A stretch of DNA of 64,000 bases. Source: JAJFJD01 sp965228425 (GTDB lineage Bacteria > Pseudomonadota > Alphaproteobacteria > UBA8366). Location: positions 1,550,001 to 1,614,000 of the forward strand of contig OZ245815.1 of assembly GCA_965228425.1 (NCBI GenBank), written 5' to 3'. Of this stretch, positions 38,162-46,461 are shown piece by piece. The position numbers were made by a program, and so were the translations under genes. Positions within the stretch are counted from its first letter, which is position 1. Every line of letters begins with the position of its first letter. The notes under the pieces are model-generated. The model did not search any database. It was not told the origin of the DNA and saw nothing but the letters and a program-made list of their open reading frames with translations.

Positions 38162-38563
38162 ATGGAAACGAAAGATTTCGACGATATTGCAAGATACGCC
38201 GCACCAGGCCGAGAGCGGTTGGTCGAGCTCGCCGATTTCCTCGAAGAGGTTCCGGCCGACCGGTTGACCTTCACGCGGTGGTACGGGCAGGGGAAAGGAT
38301 GCGCGGTCGGTTTGGCGGCAGCGACGCATCCGTGGTTTAAAGCCCAAGGCTTACGTCTGGAGGAAGATTCATCGGGCCAAGTCTGCTGGCCGGTATATGG
38401 GGCGGAAAGCGACCGGGCCGCGGTTGCAAAGTTCTTCGGTATCACACTCGGAGAAATGAATAGCCTTTTGGATCCAGCCGGATATGACGGTGCGCTTGAG
38501 CCGCATCCCAAGAAAGTAGCGGCGAAGATCCGGCGGTTCCTGGACGCGATGGTGCCGGCGTAA
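38162..38563 (+). CDS. Hypothetical protein, 133 residues
   Basis: A 133-residue soluble protein with no signal peptide or membrane segment. The middle contains FTRWYGQGKGCAVGLAAATHPWFKAQGL, shown here as spaced motifs: RWYG, GCAVGL and HPWF; later come a Trp-Pro-Val-Tyr segment and an acidic GEMNSLLDP helix region. ATG 38162 follows AGGGTG. I do not recognise the family. It stands between a structured intergenic element and mreB, on the same strand. Confidence 0.6.
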   Translation: METKDFDDIARYAAPGRERLVELADFLEEVPADRLTFTRWYGQGKGCAVGLAAATHPWFKAQGLRLEEDSSGQVCWPVYGAESDRAAVAKFFGITLGEMNSLLDPAGYDGALEPHPKKVAAKIRRFLDAMVPA

Positions 38564-38580
38564 AATCTACCGGCGAACGA

Positions 38581-38598
38581 GGCGGGCGGTCGCCCGCC
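38581..38598 (+). repeat. Compact GC hairpin before mreB
   Basis: GGCGGGC (38581-38587) and GCCCGCC (38592-38598) are perfect arms around a four-base GGTC loop. No T-run follows, so termination is doubtful; it may mark the 3' end of the 133-residue gene or influence mreB expression. Confidence 0.5.
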
Positions 38599-38689
38599 GC
38601 AAATGACACGACGGCTGACGTGGGGGGTGGCGCGGCAGTCCATAAACGGGGCGCACAGGGTACTGAGGCGCTTTTGGGCAACCCTTTCT

Positions 38690-39727
38690 ATGGTGCTGTC
38701 GACAATGCGAGGACTGTTTACCCACGATATCGCGATCGATCTTGGTACGGCGAACACGCTCGTCTATCAGTCCGGTGGCGGAATCGTTTTCAACGAACCG
38801 ACCGTGATCGCGGTGAAAGACGAACGCGGCGGGCGCCGAATGATAGCCATCGGTCAGGAAGCGAAGGCGATGTTGGGTCGCACCCCGCCCGGTATCGAGG
38901 CGATCAGGCCTTTGTGTGATGGCGTAATCGCGGATTTCGACGTCGCCGAAGAACTGATCAAGATCATCATCGGGAAATCGCTCAAGCGGCGTGGACTTTC
39001 AAACGCTCGGGTTATTATCACGGTTCCGTCGGGTGCGACCGAAGTCGAACGACGGGCTATCCGCGAAGCGACGGAGAACGCGGGCGCGCGTCGTGTCTTC
39101 CTGATCGAGGAACCGGTCGCCGCGGCGATCGGCGCGGACCTTCCCGTAACCGAACCGACCGCTTCGATGGTTGTCGATATAGGCGGTGGAACCACCGAGG
39201 TTGCGGTCATTTCGCTCGGCGGCATCGTTTCGTCGCAATGCATTCGGGTCGGCGGCAATGCCATGGACGCGGCCATCATCTCGCATATGCGGCGGGTCCA
39301 TAACCTTCACATCGGCGAAAACAATGCCGAAGAGATCAAGATCTCCATCGGGTCCGCTTGTTTTCCGAAGAATGGCGAGCCACGACGGATGCGCGTCAAA
39401 GGACGCGATCTCGTATCTGGCGTGCCGCGGGAGCAGGATGTCGATGAAGGCGAAGTGGTCGGGAGCCTCGCCGAGCCTCTGGGCTCAATCGTCGAGGCGG
39501 TCAAGACAACCCTGGAACATACCGTTCCAGAACTGGCTGCCGATATGGTCGAACGCGGCATGGTTCTGACCGGTGGCGGGGGCCTGTTGCCGAACATGGA
39601 CGAGGTCTTGAGCTACGCAACCGGCCTACCTACGGTGGTCGCGACCGACCCTTTGACATGCGGCGCGATGGGAGCCGGGCGGACCCTCGAGCGGATTGGC
39701 AAACTTAAGCATATGCTTGTGCATTGA
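38690..39727 (+). CDS. mreB: MreB-family actin-like protein, stand-alone
   Basis: A 345-residue cytoskeletal protein that polymerises with ATP beneath the inner membrane and guides cell-wall synthesis. Actin-fold motifs are present: phosphate 1 DLGTANTLVY, phosphate 2 DIGGGTTEVAVIS, and adenosine GMVLTGGGGLLPNMD. ATG 38690 is preferred because MVLSTMRGLF aligns with the usual MF-LRGLF amphipathic N-terminus; ATG 38705 is a shorter option and 38603 adds 29 basic residues. E. coli MreB has 347 residues. Unusually, no mreC, mreD, pbp2 or rodA follows; the next gene is the FecR-domain protein. It is probably a second, specialised MreB paralogue. Confidence 0.88.
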   Translation: MVLSTMRGLFTHDIAIDLGTANTLVYQSGGGIVFNEPTVIAVKDERGGRRMIAIGQEAKAMLGRTPPGIEAIRPLCDGVIADFDVAEELIKIIIGKSLKRRGLSNARVIITVPSGATEVERRAIREATENAGARRVFLIEEPVAAAIGADLPVTEPTASMVVDIGGGTTEVAVISLGGIVSSQCIRVGGNAMDAAIISHMRRVHNLHIGENNAEEIKISIGSACFPKNGEPRRMRVKGRDLVSGVPREQDVDEGEVVGSLAEPLGSIVEAVKTTLEHTVPELAADMVERGMVLTGGGGLLPNMDEVLSYATGLPTVVATDPLTCGAMGAGRTLERIGKLKHMLVH

Positions 39728-40030
39728 CGTGAGATCGTCGGCCCGCCTGGCCGAAAACTTACCTAAATTACCTGTTTGCATCGGCACTGCCGCTCTCGGC
39801 CGTGCCGGCGGTCGCTATTTGTCGGGCAGTGCGAGAAAAAATTTACTGGTCATTAACCAAATAAATGTGAATTAATATTGAAAATCAAACAATAAAATAT
39901 AATGATATTAACTATACAGTTAGTATTATTTAATTAATACGCTCGATTTTATTAAATTAGATGCTATACTTTCTTGGTAGGCGCCGGGTTCTTTAGGTGC
40001 CTACTTGGGAACTTTTGGGGCGTCTAATTT
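39728..40030 (+). promoter_or_regulatory. AT-rich promoter and 5' leader of the FecR-domain gene
   Basis: About 300 gene-free bases. From 39840 to 39970 the DNA is strongly AT-rich. A TATACT -10-like box lies at 39965-39970; no good -35 is visible. Seven bases further, GTAGGCGCC (39977-39985) and GGTGCCTAC (39996-40004) form a 9-bp stem with one G-T pair and a ten-base loop. If transcription starts near 39977 the mRNA would begin with this hairpin. Confidence 0.5.
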
Positions 40031-42694
40031 ATGTCGATTCCGCGATTGTCGCCGGATAGCCAGGACCGTGGTTTGGGAGGAGACATCCTCTTCCCGACTC
40101 CCCGGGGTGCGCCCGAATCGGCAACCGTCGTCGAGGCGGACGGCGTCCCGGCGATCGTACTCCCGGACACCAGTAAGATAGCGACTGGAGACTTTACCCA
40201 GGTCGGCCAGGACCTAATCCTGTCTGGGCCATCCGGCGGGGACCTAATTGTCCAGAATTACTTTGCGCAGGAAAGCCCGCCCGAACTCATTGCGGCGGGC
40301 GGTGCGCAGGTGCTGTCGCCGCAGTTGGTCGACTCCTTCCTGGTATCCCAGGCGCCTGGCCAATACGCACAGGCCGGGACGGCTGTAGGCGCCCAGCCGA
40401 TCGGACAGGTCGGCGATATGGTCGGGCAGGTGACCGCCGTGCGGGCGGATGGAACGCGGGTCTCGCTGGAAAAAGGCGATCCGGTTTTTCAGGGAGACAT
40501 TGTCGAAACCGGTGGGAACGAAAGCGCCGTTCGCATGGTGTTTTTGGACAAGACCGAATTTGCGCTCGGGGCGGATGCAAAGTTGGCGCTCGATGAACTT
40601 GTATTCAATCCGGCGACGCAGAGCGGGTCGGTCCAGTTTTCGATCCTGAAAGGGGTATTCGTCTTCTCGAGCGGCGAGATCGCCAAGACCGACAATACGG
40701 ATATGACGGTTGCTACGCCGGTCGGCACCATCGGCATTCGGGGGACTGAGGTCGCCGGGCGCGTCGATGAGGGCGGCGGACAGTTCACCGTCATCGACGG
40801 CGCGATCGAGGTGATCACCCAGGCCGGCAGCGTGACCTTGGACAATCAGGGAGAGACCACGCGCGTGTCGGGTATCGATGCGCCGCCCAGCGCGCCCTTC
40901 GTTCTGACGCCATCGGAATATGGTGACGCGTACGGTGATGTCGCGGGGATAGCGTCGCATCTGTTCGACGGCGGAAAGCCGGGACAGACTGGACCGGACG
41001 GCGCACCGGGATCACCCGGCCAAGGCGAGACGCAATCGGGACAGGCGGATGGTGACGGTGGCGATACCGAACCGGAATCCACCGGTTCCACATTGGCGAG
41101 CAATATCCCCGCCGAGGCGGCGCAAGAACCGGGCCAGCAGCAATCTCAGCAGAGCGGGTCCCCTCCCGGTGGCACCGCGGCTGCCGCTCCCGCTTCGCTG
41201 GAACCTTCCCCGGGCGATGCCCCGCTCGCGGCGAGTATTCCGACCGAGACGAGCGCGCCGGGATTGGGAAGCGCGCCGCCGGTAGAAGAAATCGTTTCGG
41301 CGCCGGGCCTTGGTCTCGCCGATAGCCTGACCTTCGGTGGACCGGAGGCCAACGAACCCGGTGACGGCGCCGAACCGGCGCCCTTCGACCTTGGTGTTCT
41401 GACCGATCCGCCGCCGACCCTGACGGAGACAACGACTGCTGATGGCGGGCCGCCCATTCCGGCGGGGGATAATTCCGTGCCAGTGTCCTATCAGGGGGCG
41501 AACGATGTAATCGGCAGCACGGGTGATGAAACGCCGGCTGGTTCAAATGCTGCAGGATCGGACAATTCGGGCGGTGGCGGGTCCGTCGCCGCGGGCGGCG
41601 GTCCCATTGGGATACCTAGCGCCGGGGGCGTGTCCTCGGATCCGATTGCCGACAATCCTTATATCCCGGACCCATACGGCGCATCGGGACCCGACCTCGG
41701 TGCGTTGATCGACGAATTGGCCAATGACCCGGATGATACCGGCGGGTCGGGTTTCGATCTCGGTGTCGCCGACGATGATGATCCGGCGCCCGCACCCGCG
41801 CCGGTAGTCGCCGAGACGCCCACGACCCCGCCGGCCCCGGCCGCGCATGACATCGTCTTGACCGTTTCGAACGCAACGACCAGCGGCCAATTCCAGAATC
41901 TAAGCGATAGTTTCGTCCTGCCGAACCAGGGCCCGGACAGTTTCGTGCTTGTCCCCGGCAGCGATATGGGCATCGCCGGATTGTCCGCTAGCGTTCAGGT
42001 CAACCTCACACGGGATGCATCGGGCGATGTGGATATCGATCTGTTGTCGTCATGGAACTCCCTGAAGAACCTGCGCGCGGAAAGCGATACCGCAGCCGAT
42101 CTGACAGTCGATAACTTCGTCCATACGGATATTCATTTCGGCGGTGGCGGCGACAGCCACATCACGATCACCGACGCCAAGCGTGGATTCATCACCACGG
42201 GGGACGGCAACGACACGATCGAGATCGATGCGCTGTCCAATGTCGACACTTGGTCCAAATTGTTCGATATCGAAACCGGTGCCGGCAACGATACGGTCGT
42301 ATTCGATGGGGCGCCGAACGGTTTGTCCGAATTGGACTATGACGGTGGCGCTGGAATCGACACGCTGCAGATCAGCGGACCGAGCTCGAGTTTCGATTTC
42401 TCGTCGGGTCAGATGAGCGTGACGAATGTGGAACGGATCGATATTTCCGGCACGGCGGACGTAACCTTGACGATTTCCGACGATCTGATCCCGACCGCCG
42501 ATACCGGCATCAATGCGTTGACCGGCACGGCGCGGACCATGGTGGTCGATGGCGATAGCGGGGATACGTTGGATTTGGTCGGAAGTGATTGGAATCTCGT
42601 GGATACGGCTCAGATCGATGGTCAAGGCTATGCCGTCTACGAGGACGATTCAGGCATGCGAGTCGCCGCGGATACCGATCTTACTGTCGTCTAA
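40031..42694 (+). CDS. FecR-domain protein with RTX-like C-terminus, possible type I secretion substrate
   Basis: An 887-residue acidic protein without a Sec signal. Residues about 135-290 form a FecR domain (VGQVTAVRADGTRVSL, GDIVETG, TPVGTIGIRGTEV). Next is a long Pro/Gly/Ala/Ser-rich low-complexity region (about 310-610) and a beta-rich C-terminal domain with RTX-like GDGNDTIEI and GAGNDTVVF. The end, with GDSGDTLDL then a Gly-Tyr-Val-Tyr pattern and DLTVV, resembles T1SS carboxyl tails. FecR domains without a sigma/TonB context often occur in large secreted repeat proteins, so export by the type I system 32 kb away is plausible but unproven. ATG 40031 follows GGGG at 12 bases. Confidence 0.75.
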   Translation: MSIPRLSPDSQDRGLGGDILFPTPRGAPESATVVEADGVPAIVLPDTSKIATGDFTQVGQDLILSGPSGGDLIVQNYFAQESPPELIAAGGAQVLSPQLVDSFLVSQAPGQYAQAGTAVGAQPIGQVGDMVGQVTAVRADGTRVSLEKGDPVFQGDIVETGGNESAVRMVFLDKTEFALGADAKLALDELVFNPATQSGSVQFSILKGVFVFSSGEIAKTDNTDMTVATPVGTIGIRGTEVAGRVDEGGGQFTVIDGAIEVITQAGSVTLDNQGETTRVSGIDAPPSAPFVLTPSEYGDAYGDVAGIASHLFDGGKPGQTGPDGAPGSPGQGETQSGQADGDGGDTEPESTGSTLASNIPAEAAQEPGQQQSQQSGSPPGGTAAAAPASLEPSPGDAPLAASIPTETSAPGLGSAPPVEEIVSAPGLGLADSLTFGGPEANEPGDGAEPAPFDLGVLTDPPPTLTETTTADGGPPIPAGDNSVPVSYQGANDVIGSTGDETPAGSNAAGSDNSGGGGSVAAGGGPIGIPSAGGVSSDPIADNPYIPDPYGASGPDLGALIDELANDPDDTGGSGFDLGVADDDDPAPAPAPVVAETPTTPPAPAAHDIVLTVSNATTSGQFQNLSDSFVLPNQGPDSFVLVPGSDMGIAGLSASVQVNLTRDASGDVDIDLLSSWNSLKNLRAESDTAADLTVDNFVHTDIHFGGGGDSHITITDAKRGFITTGDGNDTIEIDALSNVDTWSKLFDIETGAGNDTVVFDGAPNGLSELDYDGGAGIDTLQISGPSSSFDFSSGQMSVTNVERIDISGTADVTLTISDDLIPTADTGINALTGTARTMVVDGDSGDTLDLVGSDWNLVDTAQIDGQGYAVYEDDSGMRVAADTDLTVV

Positions 42695-43042
42695 AACGGC
42701 ACTGGGTCTCACGAATTAGGCGAATTCAACCGCTTAACCGAACCTTAACCTCCATTCGATATCACTGATTGATGAAGACGTTATAGCTTTAACGAGGTTA
42801 GCCGGCGCGGCCGGTTATGGGGACGGAAAGATCGCTGAATATCTGCAATACACACTCTTCCTGGTGCTGGCGCTGAACATCAATGCCGGTATTTCGCCAG
42901 ACAGTGAGTGTCCCAAGCTCGAACGTCCGGCGCCACGGCCGATCATAGCCTGTGGGCCGCCGGCTCAAACCCGACCGCAGTTTCAGCACCCGCGCCTCCG
43001 GAAAGGCGACCCAAAAGTAATTCTGATCGATGGAGCGGGAAA
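42695..43042. other. Gene-free stretch
   Basis: About 350 bases between the FecR-domain gene and a small plus-strand gene. Several overlapping short frames exist but none has a ribosome site. A 19-codon frame from the ATG at 42816 is the longest with plausible spacing; nothing convincing is seen. Confidence 0.4.
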
Positions 43043-43315
43043 ATGACCCGGTATCTGGTTTCCGACGAAAACCCCGGTGGAATACGGCTCGAGGATATCC
43101 TGCACGCCATTCGTACCGATATCCTGACGCGCTGCACCAAGATCATGAATGACCCGAAAGAAGAAGCGCGGCATGTTCTCGACAACAACATGAAGGTACT
43201 CGCGCTGTTGAGCGAAGCGATCGCGCATGCAGAAGATTCGACCCGGATCTTGAATAAGTCCTTCGGCCCGAGCAAGGCAGCCCAAGGGGGTGCACCGCGG
43301 ATTGGTACAGCCTAG
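43043..43315 (+). CDS. Small helical hypothetical protein
   Basis: A 90-residue soluble protein, largely helical: an amphipathic first half with LEDILHAIRTDILTR and a second half LLSEAIAHAEDSTRILN. No signal or membrane segment. ATG 43043 follows GGAGCGGGAAA; a longer in-frame extension from 42908 is unlikely. The gene has its own intrinsic terminator at 43360-43390. No family recognised. Confidence 0.65.
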   Translation: MTRYLVSDENPGGIRLEDILHAIRTDILTRCTKIMNDPKEEARHVLDNNMKVLALLSEAIAHAEDSTRILNKSFGPSKAAQGGAPRIGTA

Positions 43316-43359
43316 GTCGGCAGGCCGCTCCAGCGGGAATTCAGACTAATTGAAGGGTG

Positions 43360-43390
43360 AACCGGTACCGATTTGAGGGTGCCGGTTTTC
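43360..43390 (+). terminator. Intrinsic terminator of the 90-residue protein gene
   Basis: AACCGGTACC (43360-43369) pairs with GGTGCCGGTT (43378-43387) over an eight-base loop, with one G-T pair. The stem runs into TTTTC then GCGTTT. It lies 45 bases after the stop codon. Confidence 0.75.
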
Positions 43391-43435
43391 GCGTTTGGGG
43401 TGGTGTTCGAAAGGTCGATCGCGACGGTCGGCGCG

Positions 43436-43732
43436 TTAATCGGCGTCGCCGGGATTGGGAGCACCCGCGAGCACCGTTTCCTGGCCCGACATGCGTAGGA
43501 AGAATAGCCGTATACAAAGGATCGCTGCGGCGGCGATACCGAAGACGACGGCGCCCGCCATGTTGCCGTCGGCCATGCAGACGATTGAGATCCAGACCGG
43601 CACCACGGTAAATGCGATGGCGGTTAGCCAGCCTCGAACGCCGTCCTGGCGAAACGCGAGGACGTAGAGAGTGCGAAGGAGATCGTCGGTCCAATCATCG
43701 CCGACGCTTTCGACGGATACTTTGCGAGACAC
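43436..43732 (-). CDS. Small two-helix membrane protein, unknown
   Basis: A 98-residue protein with a soluble N-terminal segment (DDWTDDLLRTLYVLAFRQDG) and two predicted membrane helices, WLTAIAFTVVPVWISIVCM and AGAVVFGIAAAAILCI, ending in a short hydrophilic tail GAPNPGDAD. It starts with GTG 43732, nine bases after GGGGA. Convergent with the small helical gene. Function unknown. Confidence 0.65.
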   Translation of the reverse strand: MSRKVSVESVGDDWTDDLLRTLYVLAFRQDGVRGWLTAIAFTVVPVWISIVCMADGNMAGAVVFGIAAAAILCIRLFFLRMSGQETVLAGAPNPGDAD

Positions 43733-44131
43733 TGTGTTGTCCCCAATACGACGAAGATACTGTGATTTCTACGAGATTTCTTTTAAAGCCCGGTTAATAC
43801 GGAAATCTAATCCAGTCGCTCGGGCGGATCAGTGACGGTCGCCACAGTCCCGCAGGCATTACCCACGGTGTGGAAGAATTCCTAGATGGAAGGGTTAGGC
43901 CATAATAACCACAACGCCGTTAACCAAAACCGGGATAATACGGCGTGTACGACCTCCAGTAAGGACCTGCAGAGAGGCACGGGTTAACCAATACCCCCCG
44001 GTTCCCCGCTACCCTTCTTTCTGCAGGTCCTCTGGAGGGTCGGTTCCCCAAAATGACCGTCACCTTCCGTCACCCGGAGTCCGGCACGACGGCACCTTCT
44101 CGAATGAAGGATTGGCCGTTGCCGAGGTTGT
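43733..44131. repeat. Gene-free stretch with a long imperfect inverted repeat (43952-44042)
   Basis: About 400 bases without a supported gene. Arms GACCTCCAG-taA-GGACCTGCAG (43952-43973) and CTGCAGGTCC-tCTGGAGGGTC (44022-44042) can pair over about 20 bases with small bulges, leaving a 48-base loop that is C-rich and contains two GTTAACC motifs. No T-run, so not a plain terminator. It may be a structured RNA, a recombination site or the relic of a mobile element end. Confidence 0.5.
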
Positions 44132-44491
44132 CTAGCGATCCGAACTGCAACGGACCCTGCGCGTCCCATAGACGGTCCTGCGCAAATCACACCCAACGAC
44201 TTCACCGCTCGCGGTGTCGACAACCCAAAGATTGTTCCCGCCGCGCACTTGCACTTTGGACTGTGCCCGTACCGTCGATGCCTTCGGAGCCCGGTCGGAA
44301 TTCCCGCCGCGATGGACGGTGACCCCGGATCGCGTTTTCGCCACCCGGCGTTGTTCGGCGTCGGCATCGACGCCGCGATGGACCGATACGCCGGCACTTT
44401 TCGTAACCGTCTGGGCGCTGGCGGATACGGAACCGATGATGGCGGGGACGACAAGCATAGAAACCGCAGTAGCAAGCTGGACAATCTTCAT
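44132..44491 (-). CDS. Small periplasmic protein, unknown
   Basis: A 119-residue protein with a clear signal peptide (MKIVQLATAVSMLVVPAI, cleavage after ASA near residue 26). The mature part repeats VTKSAGVSVHRG and RSGVTVHRG-like segments, then RAQSKVQVRGG and a tail with two Cys (VGCDLRR and VRCSSDR) that may form a disulfide. GGGAGA precedes ATG 44491. The VHRG/VRGG repeat suggests short beta strands. No family recognised. Confidence 0.65.
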   Translation of the reverse strand: MKIVQLATAVSMLVVPAIIGSVSASAQTVTKSAGVSVHRGVDADAEQRRVAKTRSGVTVHRGGNSDRAPKASTVRAQSKVQVRGGNNLWVVDTASGEVVGCDLRRTVYGTRRVRCSSDR

Positions 44492-44779
44492 TGTAGGGTC
44501 TCCCTGTGCCTGGATACGCCGGATTTCCGGCTGGTTGTCGACAATCGTTGCAAATTTGGTCGCCGCGGGCCATGCGGCACTGAAGTTTCAACCATAAACG
44601 GCACGGGGAATCGGCTCATTCGGGCATGAGTACTAACTGCGATGGCGGTTGTAACGCCAATGGGGTCGGCCAGGGGTGGACAACGATTTCTTAATGGCAG
44701 ACTCCTACAGATCGCTCATCGCCACACCGGCCTCGGTTGATGATCGGGATAAGCCCACATTGGATTTGGAAAACGGATA

Positions 44780-45598
44780 ATGACGGACAACAATTCAGAC
44801 GGCCCACAGCGCGCCTATACGAACCAAGACTTCCTACACAGCAAGGATGCACGTGTTCTTCGGATCATGGCGGAGTATCTGGAGCCGAAGAGCCGGTTCG
44901 ACCACTACCGGATCGACGACACGATCGTCTTCATGGGGTCGGCGCGGACGTTGCCTGCCGATGTCGCCGAAGCCGAATTGAAGCAGGCGGAAGCCGCCGG
45001 CGAGGGCGTTGAGCGTGCCCGCAAGCAGCTCGAAATGTCCGTCTATTACGAAGACGCCCGGGCGCTGGCGCATCGGTTGACCGACTGGTCGAAGGGGCTG
45101 GGCGATGCGGAACGTCGGTTCGTGGTCTGCACCGGTGGCGGTCCCGGCATAATGGAGGCGGCGAACCGCGGCGCATCGGAGGCGAAAGGCGTCAATATCG
45201 GCCTGACGATTTCCCTGGAAAACGAACAATCCAGCAATGAACACATCACGCGCGAGCTGGATGTCCATTTTCACTATTTTTTCATGCGGAAGTTCTGGTT
45301 TGCCTACCATGCGAAAGCGGTCGTGCTGTTTCCGGGCGGTTTCGGCACGTTGGATGAGTTGTTCGAAATCCTAACGCTGCTGCAAACCAAGAAGATCCGG
45401 AAACACATGCCGGTCATCCTGTACGGGACCGATTTCTGGGACAAGGTCGTAAATTTGGACGCCCTTGTCGAGGCTGGGACGATTTCTGCCGGTGACCTGG
45501 ATCTGCTGCATCGCACGAACAGCGTGGATGACGCCTACGAATACATCGTGAAGCAGCTCAGTGAATATGGTCTGCCGAATCCCGGCGTGAGCCTTTGA
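44780..45598 (+). CDS. LOG-family protein (TIGR00730-like, nucleoside 5'-monophosphate phosphoribohydrolase)
   Basis: A 272-residue Rossmann-fold protein formerly called lysine decarboxylase-like. The two hallmark motifs are present: GGGPGIMEAANRGA and PGGFGTLDELFE. LOG enzymes cleave ribose 5-phosphate from nucleotides, as in cytokinin activation or purine salvage; the bacterial substrate is often AMP-like. An N-terminal extension of about 90 residues, including a charged helix (AEAELKQAEAAGEG), precedes the core and fits the longer bacterial subtype. ATG 44780 follows GGAAAACGG. No operon partner. Confidence 0.85.
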   Translation: MTDNNSDGPQRAYTNQDFLHSKDARVLRIMAEYLEPKSRFDHYRIDDTIVFMGSARTLPADVAEAELKQAEAAGEGVERARKQLEMSVYYEDARALAHRLTDWSKGLGDAERRFVVCTGGGPGIMEAANRGASEAKGVNIGLTISLENEQSSNEHITRELDVHFHYFFMRKFWFAYHAKAVVLFPGGFGTLDELFEILTLLQTKKIRKHMPVILYGTDFWDKVVNLDALVEAGTISAGDLDLLHRTNSVDDAYEYIVKQLSEYGLPNPGVSL

Positions 45599-45644
45599 TG
45601 GCCTTGCGGCGATAGCGTATTTAAGAAAATAATCCCATTAACGA

Positions 45645-45707
45645 ATAAAAAAGCGGCCGCTTCAAATAGAGCGGCCGGTTGAAGTGAAGGAATCAAGAGG
45701 AGGTATT
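45645..45707 (-). ncRNA. Candidate small RNA carrying an anti-Shine-Dalgarno sequence
   Basis: On the minus strand a TATACT box (plus 45715-45720) is followed about eight bases later by ACCTCCTCTTGATTCC, a near copy of the 16S rRNA 3' end. A perfect 8-bp terminator stem follows (plus 45654-45661 and 45670-45677) with a T6 tail (plus 45647-45652). The T-run is on the minus side only, and no minus-strand gene lies to the right to need it. A transcript of about 60 nt is inferred, resembling CCUCC-loop small RNAs of alphaproteobacteria. No good -35 was found. Confidence 0.35.
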
Positions 45708-45895
45708 CGACAATAGTATATTTCTTGTGGGATCAATGAAGTGATTTCTGTCACATGTCTTCGAATTTAAAATTATTCGCGAATTAATCATAAATGACTA
45801 GGTAATAATCTCCAAATAATTGCTCGAAGGCATTATTGGATATCCAAAGAACTACCGCTACCGTTGCTGTTAAGAACAGGACGGGGAGCGGCCCG

Positions 45896-46192
45896 ATGGG
45901 CAGAAACGAACATTCGAGAAAGCCGGCGCTAACGGCAAGTGATGTGGACCTTTTCAGTCGCGTAGCCTATGCCATGGTTGTTGTCGGGCTATGGCAAAAG
46001 ACAATCCGGCGGCAATCGGGGTCCTTCGATTTCTTCGAGATTCGTGGGCAAGATGGTTCGCCAATCTTTCGGATCGGCCGGCAAGCCCGCGGCCGTTACG
46101 TTCTCCTGAAAATGCCGACTGGCGCGGTTAGCTATGGTAGGACCTTTGCCGAACTGCTTCGGAACATTGCTTATGTTCCCGAACGCGCCTAG
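45896..46192 (+). CDS. Small hypothetical protein
   Basis: A 98-residue soluble protein, basic, with a hydrophobic segment AYAMVVVGLW too short for certain membrane insertion. It contains an FFEIRGQDGSPIFRIGRQ segment typical of beta hairpins and ends in ELLRNIAYVPERA. ATG 45896 has GGGGAG seven bases upstream; an in-frame TTG at 45836 is less likely. The roughly 300 bases before it hold the candidate small RNA and an AT-rich tract at 45740-45800. Family not recognised. Confidence 0.55.
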   Translation: MGRNEHSRKPALTASDVDLFSRVAYAMVVVGLWQKTIRRQSGSFDFFEIRGQDGSPIFRIGRQARGRYVLLKMPTGAVSYGRTFAELLRNIAYVPERA

Positions 46193-46461
46193 ACCGTGCA
46201 ACATGCCGTACGTTTTCTACCGCTAGCAGCTTCATCTTTCGATCGCTGATCACGCACCGCCGTGTCTGTCGAGCATCATGGTTGCGTGCATCGAGATGGT
46301 TAATGCCACCGGAAGCAGGCGAACCATAGACTTTTCCAAGCGGACGGCTCCCGGTTTCATCAATTGTTAACAAGGCCCCTCAATTATGGTGAGAGGGCAG
46401 CAGATGGTCACACGCCGCTGCCGGTGGGTTCGGGCTTGCTGCTGAATGTAGGGGAAAGGTC

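Noticed and set aside
45654..45677. Terminator of the LOG-family gene
   Set aside because: The T-run is on the minus-strand side only, so the stem does not end the plus-strand transcript.
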